The notes beneath the pieces were generated by a model, which did not search any database, was not told where the DNA came from, and saw only the letters and a program-made list of their open reading frames with translations. A stretch of DNA of 13,203 nucleotides, from assembly GCA_903856875.1 (NCBI GenBank), contig CAIODE010000575.1:1-13203 (forward strand). Direction: 5' to 3'. This document shows, piece after piece, positions 1-7,087 of the stretch; position 1 is the stretch's first letter, and each line of letters starts with the position of its first letter. The translations under genes were made by a program, and so were the position numbers. Origin of the DNA: an uncultured Burkholderiales bacterium (GTDB lineage Bacteria; Pseudomonadota; Gammaproteobacteria; Burkholderiales; Burkholderiaceae_C).

Positions 1-591
1 ACCACGCTCAGAACCATCATGGGCTTGTGGCAGGCCTCGCAAGGTGATATTCAATTCAATGGGCACAACATCACGCGCATGAACACGCCCGACATTGCGT
101 CTCTCAACATTGGATATGTGCCCGAAAACATGGGCATCTTTTCAGACCTCACCGTGGAAGAGAACATGTTGTTGGCTGCGCGCAAAGCTGTGCGCGCAAC
201 GCAAATGGATTCAGGTAGGCTGGCCTGGATTTACGCCATGTTTCCCGCCGTTGAAAAATTTTGGCACCACCCAGCAGGCAAGTTGTCGGGAGGCCAAAAG
301 CAAATGTTGGCTGTGGCCCGCGCCATGGTGGAACCGCGCGATTTGCTCATCGTGGACGAGCCCAGCAAAGGCTTGGCGCCTGCTATTGTGCAAAACATGA
401 TGGAGGCTTTTCAAAAAATGAAAGCCAGTGGCGTGACCATTTTGTTGGTTGAGCAAAACATTCATTTTGCAGAGCAACTGGGCGACAGCGTAGCCGTGAT
501 GGACAACGGCCGTGTCATTCATGCTGGCAGTATGGCAGCACTCAGCGCCGACCCCGCTTTGCAACAATCACTGCTTGGCTTGGCCTTGTGA
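1..591 (+). CDS. livF: Branched-chain amino-acid ABC transporter ATPase LivF (5' truncated by window edge)
   Basis: This is the ATP-binding subunit of a HAAT-family importer for branched-chain or related amino acids, acting on the cytoplasmic face of the inner membrane. The reading frame is already open at base 1: the first codons read TTLRTIMGLW, the residues that follow the Walker A lysine, so the P-loop itself lies upstream and the ATG at 19 is internal. Numbering from the first codon in the window, the signature LSGGQKQ is at 95-101, Walker B LLIVDE at 115-120, and the H-loop region LVEQNIH ends at His155. The Q-loop region reads YVPENMGIF, where LivF proteins commonly have VPEGR. The short C-terminus without a regulatory domain fits LivF better than LivG. 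The stop is 8 bases before the livH ATG. Family assignment is firm; the exact substrate cannot be read from the ATPase. Confidence 0.93.
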   Translation, partial: TTLRTIMGLWQASQGDIQFNGHNITRMNTPDIASLNIGYVPENMGIFSDLTVEENMLLAARKAVRATQMDSGRLAWIYAMFPAVEKFWHHPAGKLSGGQKQMLAVARAMVEPRDLLIVDEPSKGLAPAIVQNMMEAFQKMKASGVTILLVEQNIHFAEQLGDSVAVMDNGRVIHAGSMAALSADPALQQSLLGLAL

Positions 592-599
592 TCATCAAC

Positions 600-1580
600 A
601 TGAAAACAAGTTTGGATATCAAACCATTGTTGTTAGTGCCAGTCTTGGCTTTGCTGGCTTTGCCACTCATCGGCTCTTTTGACACGTGGCTCACCTTGAG
701 CGTTGCAGGTTTGGCCATGGGCATGATCATCTTCATCATGGCTTCTGGCTTGACGCTGGTCTTTGGTTTGATGGATGTCCTTAATTTTGGTCATGGTGTC
801 TTCATTGCACTCGGTGCATTTGTGGCCACCAGCGTTCTGTCAGGCATGGTCGATTGGACGCAGTCACAAGAACTTTGGCGTAATTTGGTAGCAGTAGGCG
901 CTGCCATGGCGGTGGCCATGATCACAGCAGCCGTCATGGGTTTGGCGTTTGAGCGCTTCATTGTTCGCCCTGTTTATGGACAGCATCTGAAGCAAATTTT
1001 GATCACCATGGGCGGCATGATCATTGGTGAAGAAATCATCAAAGTCATTTGGGGCCCTTTGCAAATTGCCTTGCCTTTGCCAGAGACCATGCGCGGTTCC
1101 TTGTTGTGGGGCGATGCATCGCTTGAAAAATACCGACTCATGGCTGTGGTGGTAGGGCTGATTGTGTTTGCGCTCCAAGCTTGGACTTTGAGTCAAACCA
1201 AGGTGGGCTTGCTCATTCGCGCGGGTGTGCAAGACCGCGAAATGGTGGAAGCCTTGGGCTACAAAATTCGCCGGCTGTTTGTGGGTGTGTTTGTTGTAGG
1301 CAGTGGCTTGGCTGGCTTGGGCGGTGTGATGTGGGGCCTCTATCAGCAAAACGTGGTGCCACAAATTGGCGCGCAAGTGAATGTGCTTATTTTCATTGTC
1401 ATCATCATGGGCGGCCTAGGTTCTACCGGTGGCGCACTCATTGGCGCTTTGATGGTGGGCCTCATGGCCAATTACACCGGATTTTTGTTGCCCAAACTGG
1501 CCTTGTTCTCCAACATTGCACTCATGGCGGCCATTTTGTTGTGGCGACCCCAAGGGGTCTACCCCGTGGCCAATCGCTGA
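600..1580 (+). CDS. livH: Branched-chain amino-acid ABC transporter permease LivH
   Basis: This is an inner-membrane permease subunit that pairs with LivM to form the HAAT translocation channel. The protein of about 326 residues is almost entirely hydrophobic segments. It carries the family hallmarks SGLTLVFGLMDVLNFGHG near the N-terminus and GGLGSTGGALIGALMVG near the C-terminus. Two starts are possible. ATG at 600 gives MKTSLDI and lies 8 bases after the livF stop; GTG at 588 would overlap the livF stop by four bases (GTGA) and add four residues. Neither has a clear Shine-Dalgarno site, so translational coupling to livF is likely; I prefer the ATG. It is co-transcribed with livF and livM. 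Length is normal for LivH and I see no damage. The substrate could be another amino acid or amide, since this family is broad. Confidence 0.92.
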   Translation: MKTSLDIKPLLLVPVLALLALPLIGSFDTWLTLSVAGLAMGMIIFIMASGLTLVFGLMDVLNFGHGVFIALGAFVATSVLSGMVDWTQSQELWRNLVAVGAAMAVAMITAAVMGLAFERFIVRPVYGQHLKQILITMGGMIIGEEIIKVIWGPLQIALPLPETMRGSLLWGDASLEKYRLMAVVVGLIVFALQAWTLSQTKVGLLIRAGVQDREMVEALGYKIRRLFVGVFVVGSGLAGLGGVMWGLYQQNVVPQIGAQVNVLIFIVIIMGGLGSTGGALIGALMVGLMANYTGFLLPKLALFSNIALMAAILLWRPQGVYPVANR

Positions 1581-1595
1581 CGCCAAAGGACAAGC

Positions 1596-2660
1596 ATGTT
1601 GAAACGCCTGTTGTCGAATGATTTGCCCCGCAGCACCTGGTTGGCTTGGATGCTGATGGCGGTTCTGTTGGGATTGGCCTTCGCACCATTTTTATTCCCT
1701 GGTGTCAAAGCCTTGTCGGTGGCGGCCAAAATTTTGGTCTTCATCGTATTGGTGGCCAGTTTTGATTTGCTCTTGGGCTATACCGGCATTGTCAGTTTTG
1801 CCCACACCATGTTCTTTGGCATTGGCGCCTATGGCGTGGCCATGTCGTCCAATCATTGGGGTGCAACTTGGGCCTCCTTGGGATTGGGTGTGGCTTTGGC
1901 ACTCTTTCTAAGCTTGGTGCTGGCGCTTCTCATTGGCTTGTTTTCTTTGCGTGTGCGAGCCATCTTTTTTGCCATGATCACCTTGGCAGTGGCTGCGGCA
2001 TTTCAAACCTTGGCATCACAATTGTCTGAATGGACAGGGGGTGAAGATGGTTTGAGTTTCAAATTACCAGCCTTGCTGTCGCCAAGTACCGAGTTCAGCG
2101 ATGCGCCGCTCTGGGGTGTCAATTTGGATGGTCGTTTGCTCTGCTATTACGTGTTGTTTGCAGCCGCCCTCATTCAGTTTCTCATGTTGCTGCGCATTGT
2201 GAATTCGCCATTTGGCCGAGTGCTGCAAGCCATTCGCGAAAACGAATTCAGAGCGGAAGCCATTGGCTATCGTGTGGTGGTGTATCGCACCTTGTCCAGT
2301 GTGTTGTCAGCTTTGTTTGCATGCATGGCAGGTGTCATGCTGGCGCTTTGGCTGCGCTACAACGGTCCTGATACGTCCCTCAGTTTTGAAATCATGATGG
2401 ACGTATTGCTCATTGTGGTGATTGGTGGCATGGGCACCGTTTACGGCTCGGCCATCGGTGCGGTTTTGTTCTTGTGGGCTCAAAGTTATTTGCAGGATTT
2501 GCTGAGGTGGGCCAGTGAGGCGGCGTCTGCTTGGCCCGTTTTGGCGGCGCTCTTGTCTCCCGATCGGTGGTTGCTGTGGTTGGGCTTGCTGTTTGTGTTG
2601 TCGGTCTACTACTTTCCGACCGGCATCGTAGGTCGATTGCGTGCCAAAGCCAGTGTGTGA
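1596..2660 (+). CDS. livM: Branched-chain amino-acid ABC transporter permease LivM
   Basis: This is the second inner-membrane permease of the HAAT importer, 354 residues. Supporting motifs are the N-terminal DLLLGYTGIVSFAH segment, the cytoplasmic loop VLQAIRENEFRAEAIGY (the permease-ATPase coupling region in LivM), and the C-terminal IGGMGTVYGSAIGA segment. Several long hydrophobic stretches are consistent with a typical LivM topology. The ATG at 1596 is preceded by AAAGGA at 1585-1590, a good ribosome binding site with 5-base spacing, and lies 15 bases after the livH stop. It is the last gene of the liv operon here. The next gene starts 106 bases downstream with its own candidate promoter and belongs to an unrelated transporter family. 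No periplasmic binding protein for this system is in the window. Confidence 0.93.
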   Translation: MLKRLLSNDLPRSTWLAWMLMAVLLGLAFAPFLFPGVKALSVAAKILVFIVLVASFDLLLGYTGIVSFAHTMFFGIGAYGVAMSSNHWGATWASLGLGVALALFLSLVLALLIGLFSLRVRAIFFAMITLAVAAAFQTLASQLSEWTGGEDGLSFKLPALLSPSTEFSDAPLWGVNLDGRLLCYYVLFAAALIQFLMLLRIVNSPFGRVLQAIRENEFRAEAIGYRVVVYRTLSSVLSALFACMAGVMLALWLRYNGPDTSLSFEIMMDVLLIVVIGGMGTVYGSAIGAVLFLWAQSYLQDLLRWASEAASAWPVLAALLSPDRWLLWLGLLFVLSVYYFPTGIVGRLRAKASV

Positions 2661-2711
2661 TTTGGGTCAATGGCCGCTCATTTCCAGGTCAAATGCGTGC
2701 TTTCCCTCTTG

Positions 2712-2740
2712 TTGAAAGCATGACTTTTAAGCATGATATT
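2712..2740 (+). promoter_or_regulatory. Candidate sigma-70-type promoter for the afuABC-like operon
   Basis: In the livM-afuA gap there is TTGAAA at 2712-2717 (5 of 6 to the -35 consensus), a 17-base spacer, and GATATT at 2735-2740 (4 of 6 to TATAAT). The predicted start would fall near 2747, giving a leader of about 20 nucleotides before the ATG at 2767 and excluding the TTG at 2746 as a start codon. An 8-base direct repeat, AAGCATGA, occurs at 2716-2723 and 2729-2736. The two copies begin 13 bases apart and overlap the -35/spacer and spacer/-10, so they could be a regulator site. This rests on visual matching only. Read-through from the liv operon is equally possible. Confidence 0.4.
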
Positions 2741-2766
2741 GCCACTTGAATCAAAGAGTCACTCCA

Positions 2767-3813
2767 ATGAAATTCACACCATTTTCTCGTCGCACCCAGT
2801 TGGGTATTTTGTTGACTGCTGGTAGTTGTTTGGCCAGTTCATCGGCCGTGGCGCAATCCAATGAGGTGAACGTCATTTGCTCTGCGCAAGCGGCATGGTG
2901 CAGCATGATTGCTGTGACCTTTGAAAAGAGCCAAGGTGTCAAGGTCAACATGACCATGAAAGGTTCTGGCGAAGCCATTGCACAAATCTTGGCAGAAAAA
3001 GCCAATCCCAAAACCGATGTGTGGTTTGGTGGTACTGGCGATCCACATTTGCAAGCTGCTGAGCAAAACCTCACACTTGAATACAAATCCCCCACACTGC
3101 CCAAACTCCACGATTGGGCCCAGCAACAAGCTAAGCAATCGGGCTACAAAACGGTGGGCATTTATTCGGGTCCTTTGGGCTTCGGATTCAACACCGAGCT
3201 GCTGGCAAAGAAAAAATTGGCCGTTCCCAAAACCTGGAATGACTTGCTTAAACCAGAATACAAAGGCGAAATTCAATCCGCCAATCCTGCTTCTAGCGGC
3301 ACGGCCTACACCATGATTGCCACCTTGGTGCAACTCATGGGCGAAGACCAAGCCTACGAATACTTGAAAAAGCTGCACAAAAACATCAGCACCTACACTC
3401 GCTCAGGCACCGGACCCATCAAGGCTGTTGCACGCGGTGAAACCACGGTGTCGATTAGTTTTGTTCACGACGGTCCTGGCGAAAAAGCCCAAGGATTTCC
3501 AATTGATACCATCACACCAGCAGATGGCACCGGTGCAGAAATTGGTTCCATGTCGATTGTCAAGGGTGCGCGCAATTTGGCACCCGCCAAACAGTTTTAT
3601 GAGTGGGCTTTAACGCCTTCTGCGCAGGCTTTGGGTGCTGCAACTTTGCAATTCCAATTGCCCTCACACAAAGAAACCAAAGTGGATCCGCGCGTTCCTG
3701 ATTTTAAGAAGATCAAACTCATCAACTACGACTACGCTAAGTATGGTCAAACAGCAGAGCGCAAGCGCTTGATACAGCGCTGGGAAAAAGAAGTTAACAG
3801 CCTTCCGCAATAA
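2767..3813 (+). CDS. afuA: Periplasmic substrate-binding protein of an AfuA-like ABC importer (probable organophosphate/hexose-phosphate binder)
   Basis: This is the extracytoplasmic binding protein (348 residues) that delivers ligand to the permease encoded next. The ATG at 2767 is chosen over TTG at 2746 because it starts a proper signal peptide and has AAAGAG at 2754-2759 as a ribosome site. The signal has SRR at 7-9, a hydrophobic stretch, and a likely cut after AVA29. The mature part has the FbpA/PotD-type fold signature, with DVWFGGTGDPH around 84-94. Many relatives are annotated as ferric-iron binders, but I see no adjacent Tyr-Tyr pair of the FbpA type. Instead there are His234, Asp235 and Glu258 (205, 206 and 229 after signal removal), plus SGTG at 213-216 as a possible phosphate-binding loop. 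As I recall, AfuA binds glucose-6-phosphate with a His-Asp and Glu in this arrangement. Cys38 and Cys45 could form a disulfide. Family is firm; ligand is inferred. Confidence 0.85.
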   Translation: MKFTPFSRRTQLGILLTAGSCLASSSAVAQSNEVNVICSAQAAWCSMIAVTFEKSQGVKVNMTMKGSGEAIAQILAEKANPKTDVWFGGTGDPHLQAAEQNLTLEYKSPTLPKLHDWAQQQAKQSGYKTVGIYSGPLGFGFNTELLAKKKLAVPKTWNDLLKPEYKGEIQSANPASSGTAYTMIATLVQLMGEDQAYEYLKKLHKNISTYTRSGTGPIKAVARGETTVSISFVHDGPGEKAQGFPIDTITPADGTGAEIGSMSIVKGARNLAPAKQFYEWALTPSAQALGAATLQFQLPSHKETKVDPRVPDFKKIKLINYDYAKYGQTAERKRLIQRWEKEVNSLPQ

Positions 3814-6011
3814 TGAATGCAACCCAGCGCACCCAGCGAGCCTTAAGCATTTGGGCCCTCTTGGGCTTGCTTAGTTTTGCATTACTGCCTTGGTATTTTC
3901 TTCAACAAGGCTCACTCCTCTCAGCTTTGCCCAAAGTTTCGTCTGGGGCTGACACAGCCAGCGCTCTCTTCCAAATCTTGCAACAAGGCCGGTCTTGGTT
4001 GTGGTTTGGTTTTGCGGGTCTCTTGATTTGTTGGATAGGCCTCATGGCGCCTGTGGCCGGACAGCCCAAACGCCAAGGCATTTTTTTAGTGGCAGGCGCT
4101 TTGCTAGGACTCCTTGGTCTTGCGCTGAGCGGATTTGCCATCGGTGCTTCTGGATGGTCTTTTGAAACATTGGAAAATTGGCTAGGGGCCTTACCCCAAG
4201 GACAGTACGGCATGGGATGGGGCGCAGCCGGTGTTTTCTTGTCTCTCACAATCTTGTTAGGTGCAGGCCTAGCCCGTTTAGGGTATTGCCGCGGCGATGT
4301 GTTCGTTGCCAGTGCTGTTGTTCTGTGTGTTTTCTTGCTTGCCTTGTTTGTGGTTTATCCGGTTTGTCGATCTTTGGTTTCCGGCTTTTATTCCGAAGCA
4401 GAAGAACTCAGTGTGTCGGCACTTTGGGAGCGCATTGGGACGCCTCGCATTTGGAGTCTGGGGTGTTTCGAAGGCGCAAGGCATTGTGGCGTGGCTTGGA
4501 ATACCTTGGGCTTGGCTTTGGCCACCGCCACTGGTACAACCCTCCTAGGCACGCTCATCGCTCTTTGGGCTGAGCGCAGCGGAACGCGACTGGGCAAGCC
4601 GCTCAATGCCTTGGCAATGATGCCCATCATCACGCCACCTTTTGTCGTTGGCTTGGGTTTGATTCTTTTGTTTGGTCGCTCAGGCTTGGTGAATCAAGCA
4701 CTGGAATGGGCATTTGATATTCCACCGACACGCTGGTTCTACGGTGTCTTTGGCATTTGGTTGGCGCAAATGTTTGCCTTCACGCCCATTGCTTTCATGA
4801 TCATGCGCGGTGTGGTTCAGGGTGTCAGTCCTTCCTTAGAAGAGGCCTCACAAACATTGCGTGCCACGCACATGCAAACTTTTTGGTACATCACCTTGCC
4901 ACTTCTGAAACCAGGCTTGGCCAACGCTTTCTTGGTGGGCTTCATTGAAAGCATGGCTGACTTTGGCAACCCCATTATTTTGGGAGGTCAGTTTTCGGTT
5001 TTATCCACCGAAATTTTCTTTGCCGTCGTGGGCGCAGCCATTGACCCTGGCATGGCTGCAGCCTTGTCCTTGGTACTCACGGTTTTTGCCTTGGCGGTTT
5101 TTGTCTTGCAGCGTCAAGTGCTGAGTGGTGCTCAATTCACCACCGTATCTGGCAAAGGCGATGCAGGCGTCCCTTTGAATTTACCGCCAGCCGTCTTGAA
5201 TGTTTGTAGGGGTGTGGCGGGTCCTTGGTTGGCCTTTACCTTGCTGGTTTATGTGTTTGCCTTTGCGGGTGGTTTTGTGCAAACGTGGGGGCGCGATTAC
5301 ACATTCACCTTGAATCATTTCAAGACAGCCTTTGATGTGCAATGGGGTGACTTTGGTTGGGTGTGGGCGGGCACAGCGTGGAACTCTCTTTTCAACACCT
5401 TGAGTTTGTCTGCCATGGCGGCGCCTGTTTGTGCTGGTCTTGGCTTGCTCATGGCATGGCTCTTGGCGCGGACTGAGTTCAAGGGAAAAAATGCCTTTGA
5501 GTTTGCAGCGCTGCTGACATTTGCCATTCCTGGAACGGTTTTGGGCGTGAGCTATATTTTGGCTTTCAATGTGCCACCCGTCGAACTCACTGGCACTGGC
5601 CTGATCATTGTGCTGTGTTTTATTTTTCGAAACTTGCCAGTAGGTGTTCGAGCAGGAACAGCCGCCTTCAAACAACTTGATCGTTCACTGGATGAAGCTT
5701 CTGTGATGTTGCGAGCCAGTACGCTAACCACCATTCGCGAAATTATTTTGCCTTTGTTAAAGCCTGCTTTGATAGCGGCATTGATTTACAGTTTTGTACG
5801 TTCAATGACCACGGTTTCTGCTGTCATTTTCTTGGTCACCGCCAAGTACGAATTGGCCACAACCTACATCATTGGCCGTGTTGGCAATGGCGATTACGGC
5901 GTGGCCTTGGCTTATTGCACAGTTTTGATGGTCCTCATGGGATTCATCACGGTGGTCATTCAAGCTTGGGTCGGAACTCGAGAGTTAGGTCGAAGAGAAA
6001 TGAGAGTGTGA
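3813..6011 (+). CDS. afuB: Fused two-domain ABC permease, AfuB-like
   Basis: This inner-membrane channel subunit has 732 residues and two fused binding-protein-dependent permease domains, so it forms the pore without a second permease gene. Residues 1-195 hold about five hydrophobic segments (roughly 11-30, 62-80, 89-112, 135-155, 162-190) before domain 1. Domain 1 spans about 230-435 with its ATPase-coupling EAA loop at 344-366 (EASQTLRA...LPLLKP). Domain 2 spans about 520-720 with its EAA loop at 628-650 (EASVMLRA...LPLLKP). Both loops carry Arg (350 and 634) where the EAA consensus has Gly. The ATG overlaps the last base of the afuA stop (TAATG), so translation is probably coupled. The large fused layout is typical of AfuB and ferric/organophosphate relatives. 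No frameshift is visible. Confidence 0.88.
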   Translation: MNATQRTQRALSIWALLGLLSFALLPWYFLQQGSLLSALPKVSSGADTASALFQILQQGRSWLWFGFAGLLICWIGLMAPVAGQPKRQGIFLVAGALLGLLGLALSGFAIGASGWSFETLENWLGALPQGQYGMGWGAAGVFLSLTILLGAGLARLGYCRGDVFVASAVVLCVFLLALFVVYPVCRSLVSGFYSEAEELSVSALWERIGTPRIWSLGCFEGARHCGVAWNTLGLALATATGTTLLGTLIALWAERSGTRLGKPLNALAMMPIITPPFVVGLGLILLFGRSGLVNQALEWAFDIPPTRWFYGVFGIWLAQMFAFTPIAFMIMRGVVQGVSPSLEEASQTLRATHMQTFWYITLPLLKPGLANAFLVGFIESMADFGNPIILGGQFSVLSTEIFFAVVGAAIDPGMAAALSLVLTVFALAVFVLQRQVLSGAQFTTVSGKGDAGVPLNLPPAVLNVCRGVAGPWLAFTLLVYVFAFAGGFVQTWGRDYTFTLNHFKTAFDVQWGDFGWVWAGTAWNSLFNTLSLSAMAAPVCAGLGLLMAWLLARTEFKGKNAFEFAALLTFAIPGTVLGVSYILAFNVPPVELTGTGLIIVLCFIFRNLPVGVRAGTAAFKQLDRSLDEASVMLRASTLTTIREIILPLLKPALIAALIYSFVRSMTTVSAVIFLVTAKYELATTYIIGRVGNGDYGVALAYCTVLMVLMGFITVVIQAWVGTRELGRREMRV

Positions 6012-6013
6012 AC

Positions 6014-7081
6014 ATGAACGCTGCTTTTAAATCAACTGTCACGGGCATTGAGTTTCGCCAAATCTCAAAGCGCTATGGCGAAGGCGATGCACCGCTGGTG
6101 GTGAAAGGCATTGACTTTGTGGTGCCAAAGGGATCACTCACCACATTGCTAGGACCCTCAGGCTGCGGCAAAACCACCACACTGCGCATGATCGCTGGTT
6201 TAGAAACGGTCAGTGGGGGGCAAATCTTCATTGATGGTCAAGAAGTGACCAACTTGGGACCTGCGGAACGAAATGTCAGCATGGTTTTTCAAAGCTACGC
6301 ATTGTTTCCCCACATGTCCGTCATTGACAACGTTCGATATGGTTTGAAGGTCAGTGGTGTTGCCATCGCGCAGGCTACTGAGCGTGCGCATGTTGCGCTT
6401 GAAAATGTGGGACTCAAAGATTTTGACCACCGACTTCCCAGCGAGCTATCTGGGGGGCAACAGCAGCGTGTGGCCGTTGCGCGTGCATTGGTGCTAGAGC
6501 CATCGGTCTTGTTGTTTGACGAACCGCTTTCTAATTTAGATGCGCGACTGCGTCGTTCTATGCGAGACGAAATTCGCAGCTTGCAACAGCGCTTGGGTTT
6601 AACGGTGGCCTATGTCACACACGACCAAAGTGAAGCCTTAGCAGTCAGCGATCAAATCATTGTGATGGATGCGGGCACCATCGCACAGGCGGGCACACCA
6701 GAAGACCTGTACGAACGCCCTGTTTCAGAATTTGTTGCGGGCTTCATGGGGGAGGCCATGTTGTTCAATGGTGTGGCCAATGAACAGGGACTAGTCAGTG
6801 TGGGGCCACTTGGTTTTCAATCGCGGCAGCGTGTGAGGGCAGGTGCCATTACGGCCGCCATTCGACCTGAAGCTTGGACAGTTGTGCCCTCTGAAGGTGC
6901 GCACTTGACTGGCACATTGCGCAAAAAAGCTTACCTAGGCAGCACCCTTGAATTGACATTCGAAACCATGTTGGGTTCAATCTTTGTTGTGACAACCGAT
7001 CTCTTGCAAGATTGGCAAATCGGCAGGTCCGTGGGCTTGTCGCTTTCGGGTCGCGGTGTGTCAGTGGTGGCACGAAATTGA
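6014..7081 (+). CDS. afuC: ABC transporter ATPase, AfuC-like (Fe/POPT-type with TOBE domain)
   Basis: This cytoplasmic ATPase of 355 residues energises the importer encoded by the two preceding genes. Visible motifs are Walker A GPSGCGKTT (47-55), Q-loop Gln93 in VFQSYALFPH, signature LSGGQQQ (145-151), Walker B VLLFDE (165-170), and H-loop His203 in VTHDQ. Residues about 280-352 form a C-terminal TOBE-like domain, common in ATPases for iron, spermidine and organophosphates. The ATG at 6014 lies 2 bases after the afuB stop, with GAGAG a few bases upstream. A GTG at 6008 would overlap that stop by four bases and add two residues, so the start could be either. The frame stays open further upstream inside afuB, but that extension has no family resemblance. 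The gene ends 6 bases before the convergent hemH stop, with no terminator between them. Confidence 0.92.
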   Translation: MNAAFKSTVTGIEFRQISKRYGEGDAPLVVKGIDFVVPKGSLTTLLGPSGCGKTTTLRMIAGLETVSGGQIFIDGQEVTNLGPAERNVSMVFQSYALFPHMSVIDNVRYGLKVSGVAIAQATERAHVALENVGLKDFDHRLPSELSGGQQQRVAVARALVLEPSVLLFDEPLSNLDARLRRSMRDEIRSLQQRLGLTVAYVTHDQSEALAVSDQIIVMDAGTIAQAGTPEDLYERPVSEFVAGFMGEAMLFNGVANEQGLVSVGPLGFQSRQRVRAGAITAAIRPEAWTVVPSEGAHLTGTLRKKAYLGSTLELTFETMLGSIFVVTTDLLQDWQIGRSVGLSLSGRGVSVVARN

Positions 7082-7087
7082 TATTCT

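Noticed and set aside
864..1376. Antisense open frame of 170 codons opposite livH
   Set aside because: It is complementary to an intact permease, rich in His and Gln as expected from reversed hydrophobic codons, and has no start context or family resemblance.
2839..3378. Long antisense open frame (179 codons) opposite the afuA-like gene
   Set aside because: It lies wholly inside a gene with clear family motifs, has no recognisable domain, and is the kind of shadow frame expected from the codon usage here.
5915..6013. Extended start of the AfuC-like ATPase at 5915
   Set aside because: The added residues overlap the end of afuB, look unlike any ATPase N-terminus, and a normal start exists at 6014.
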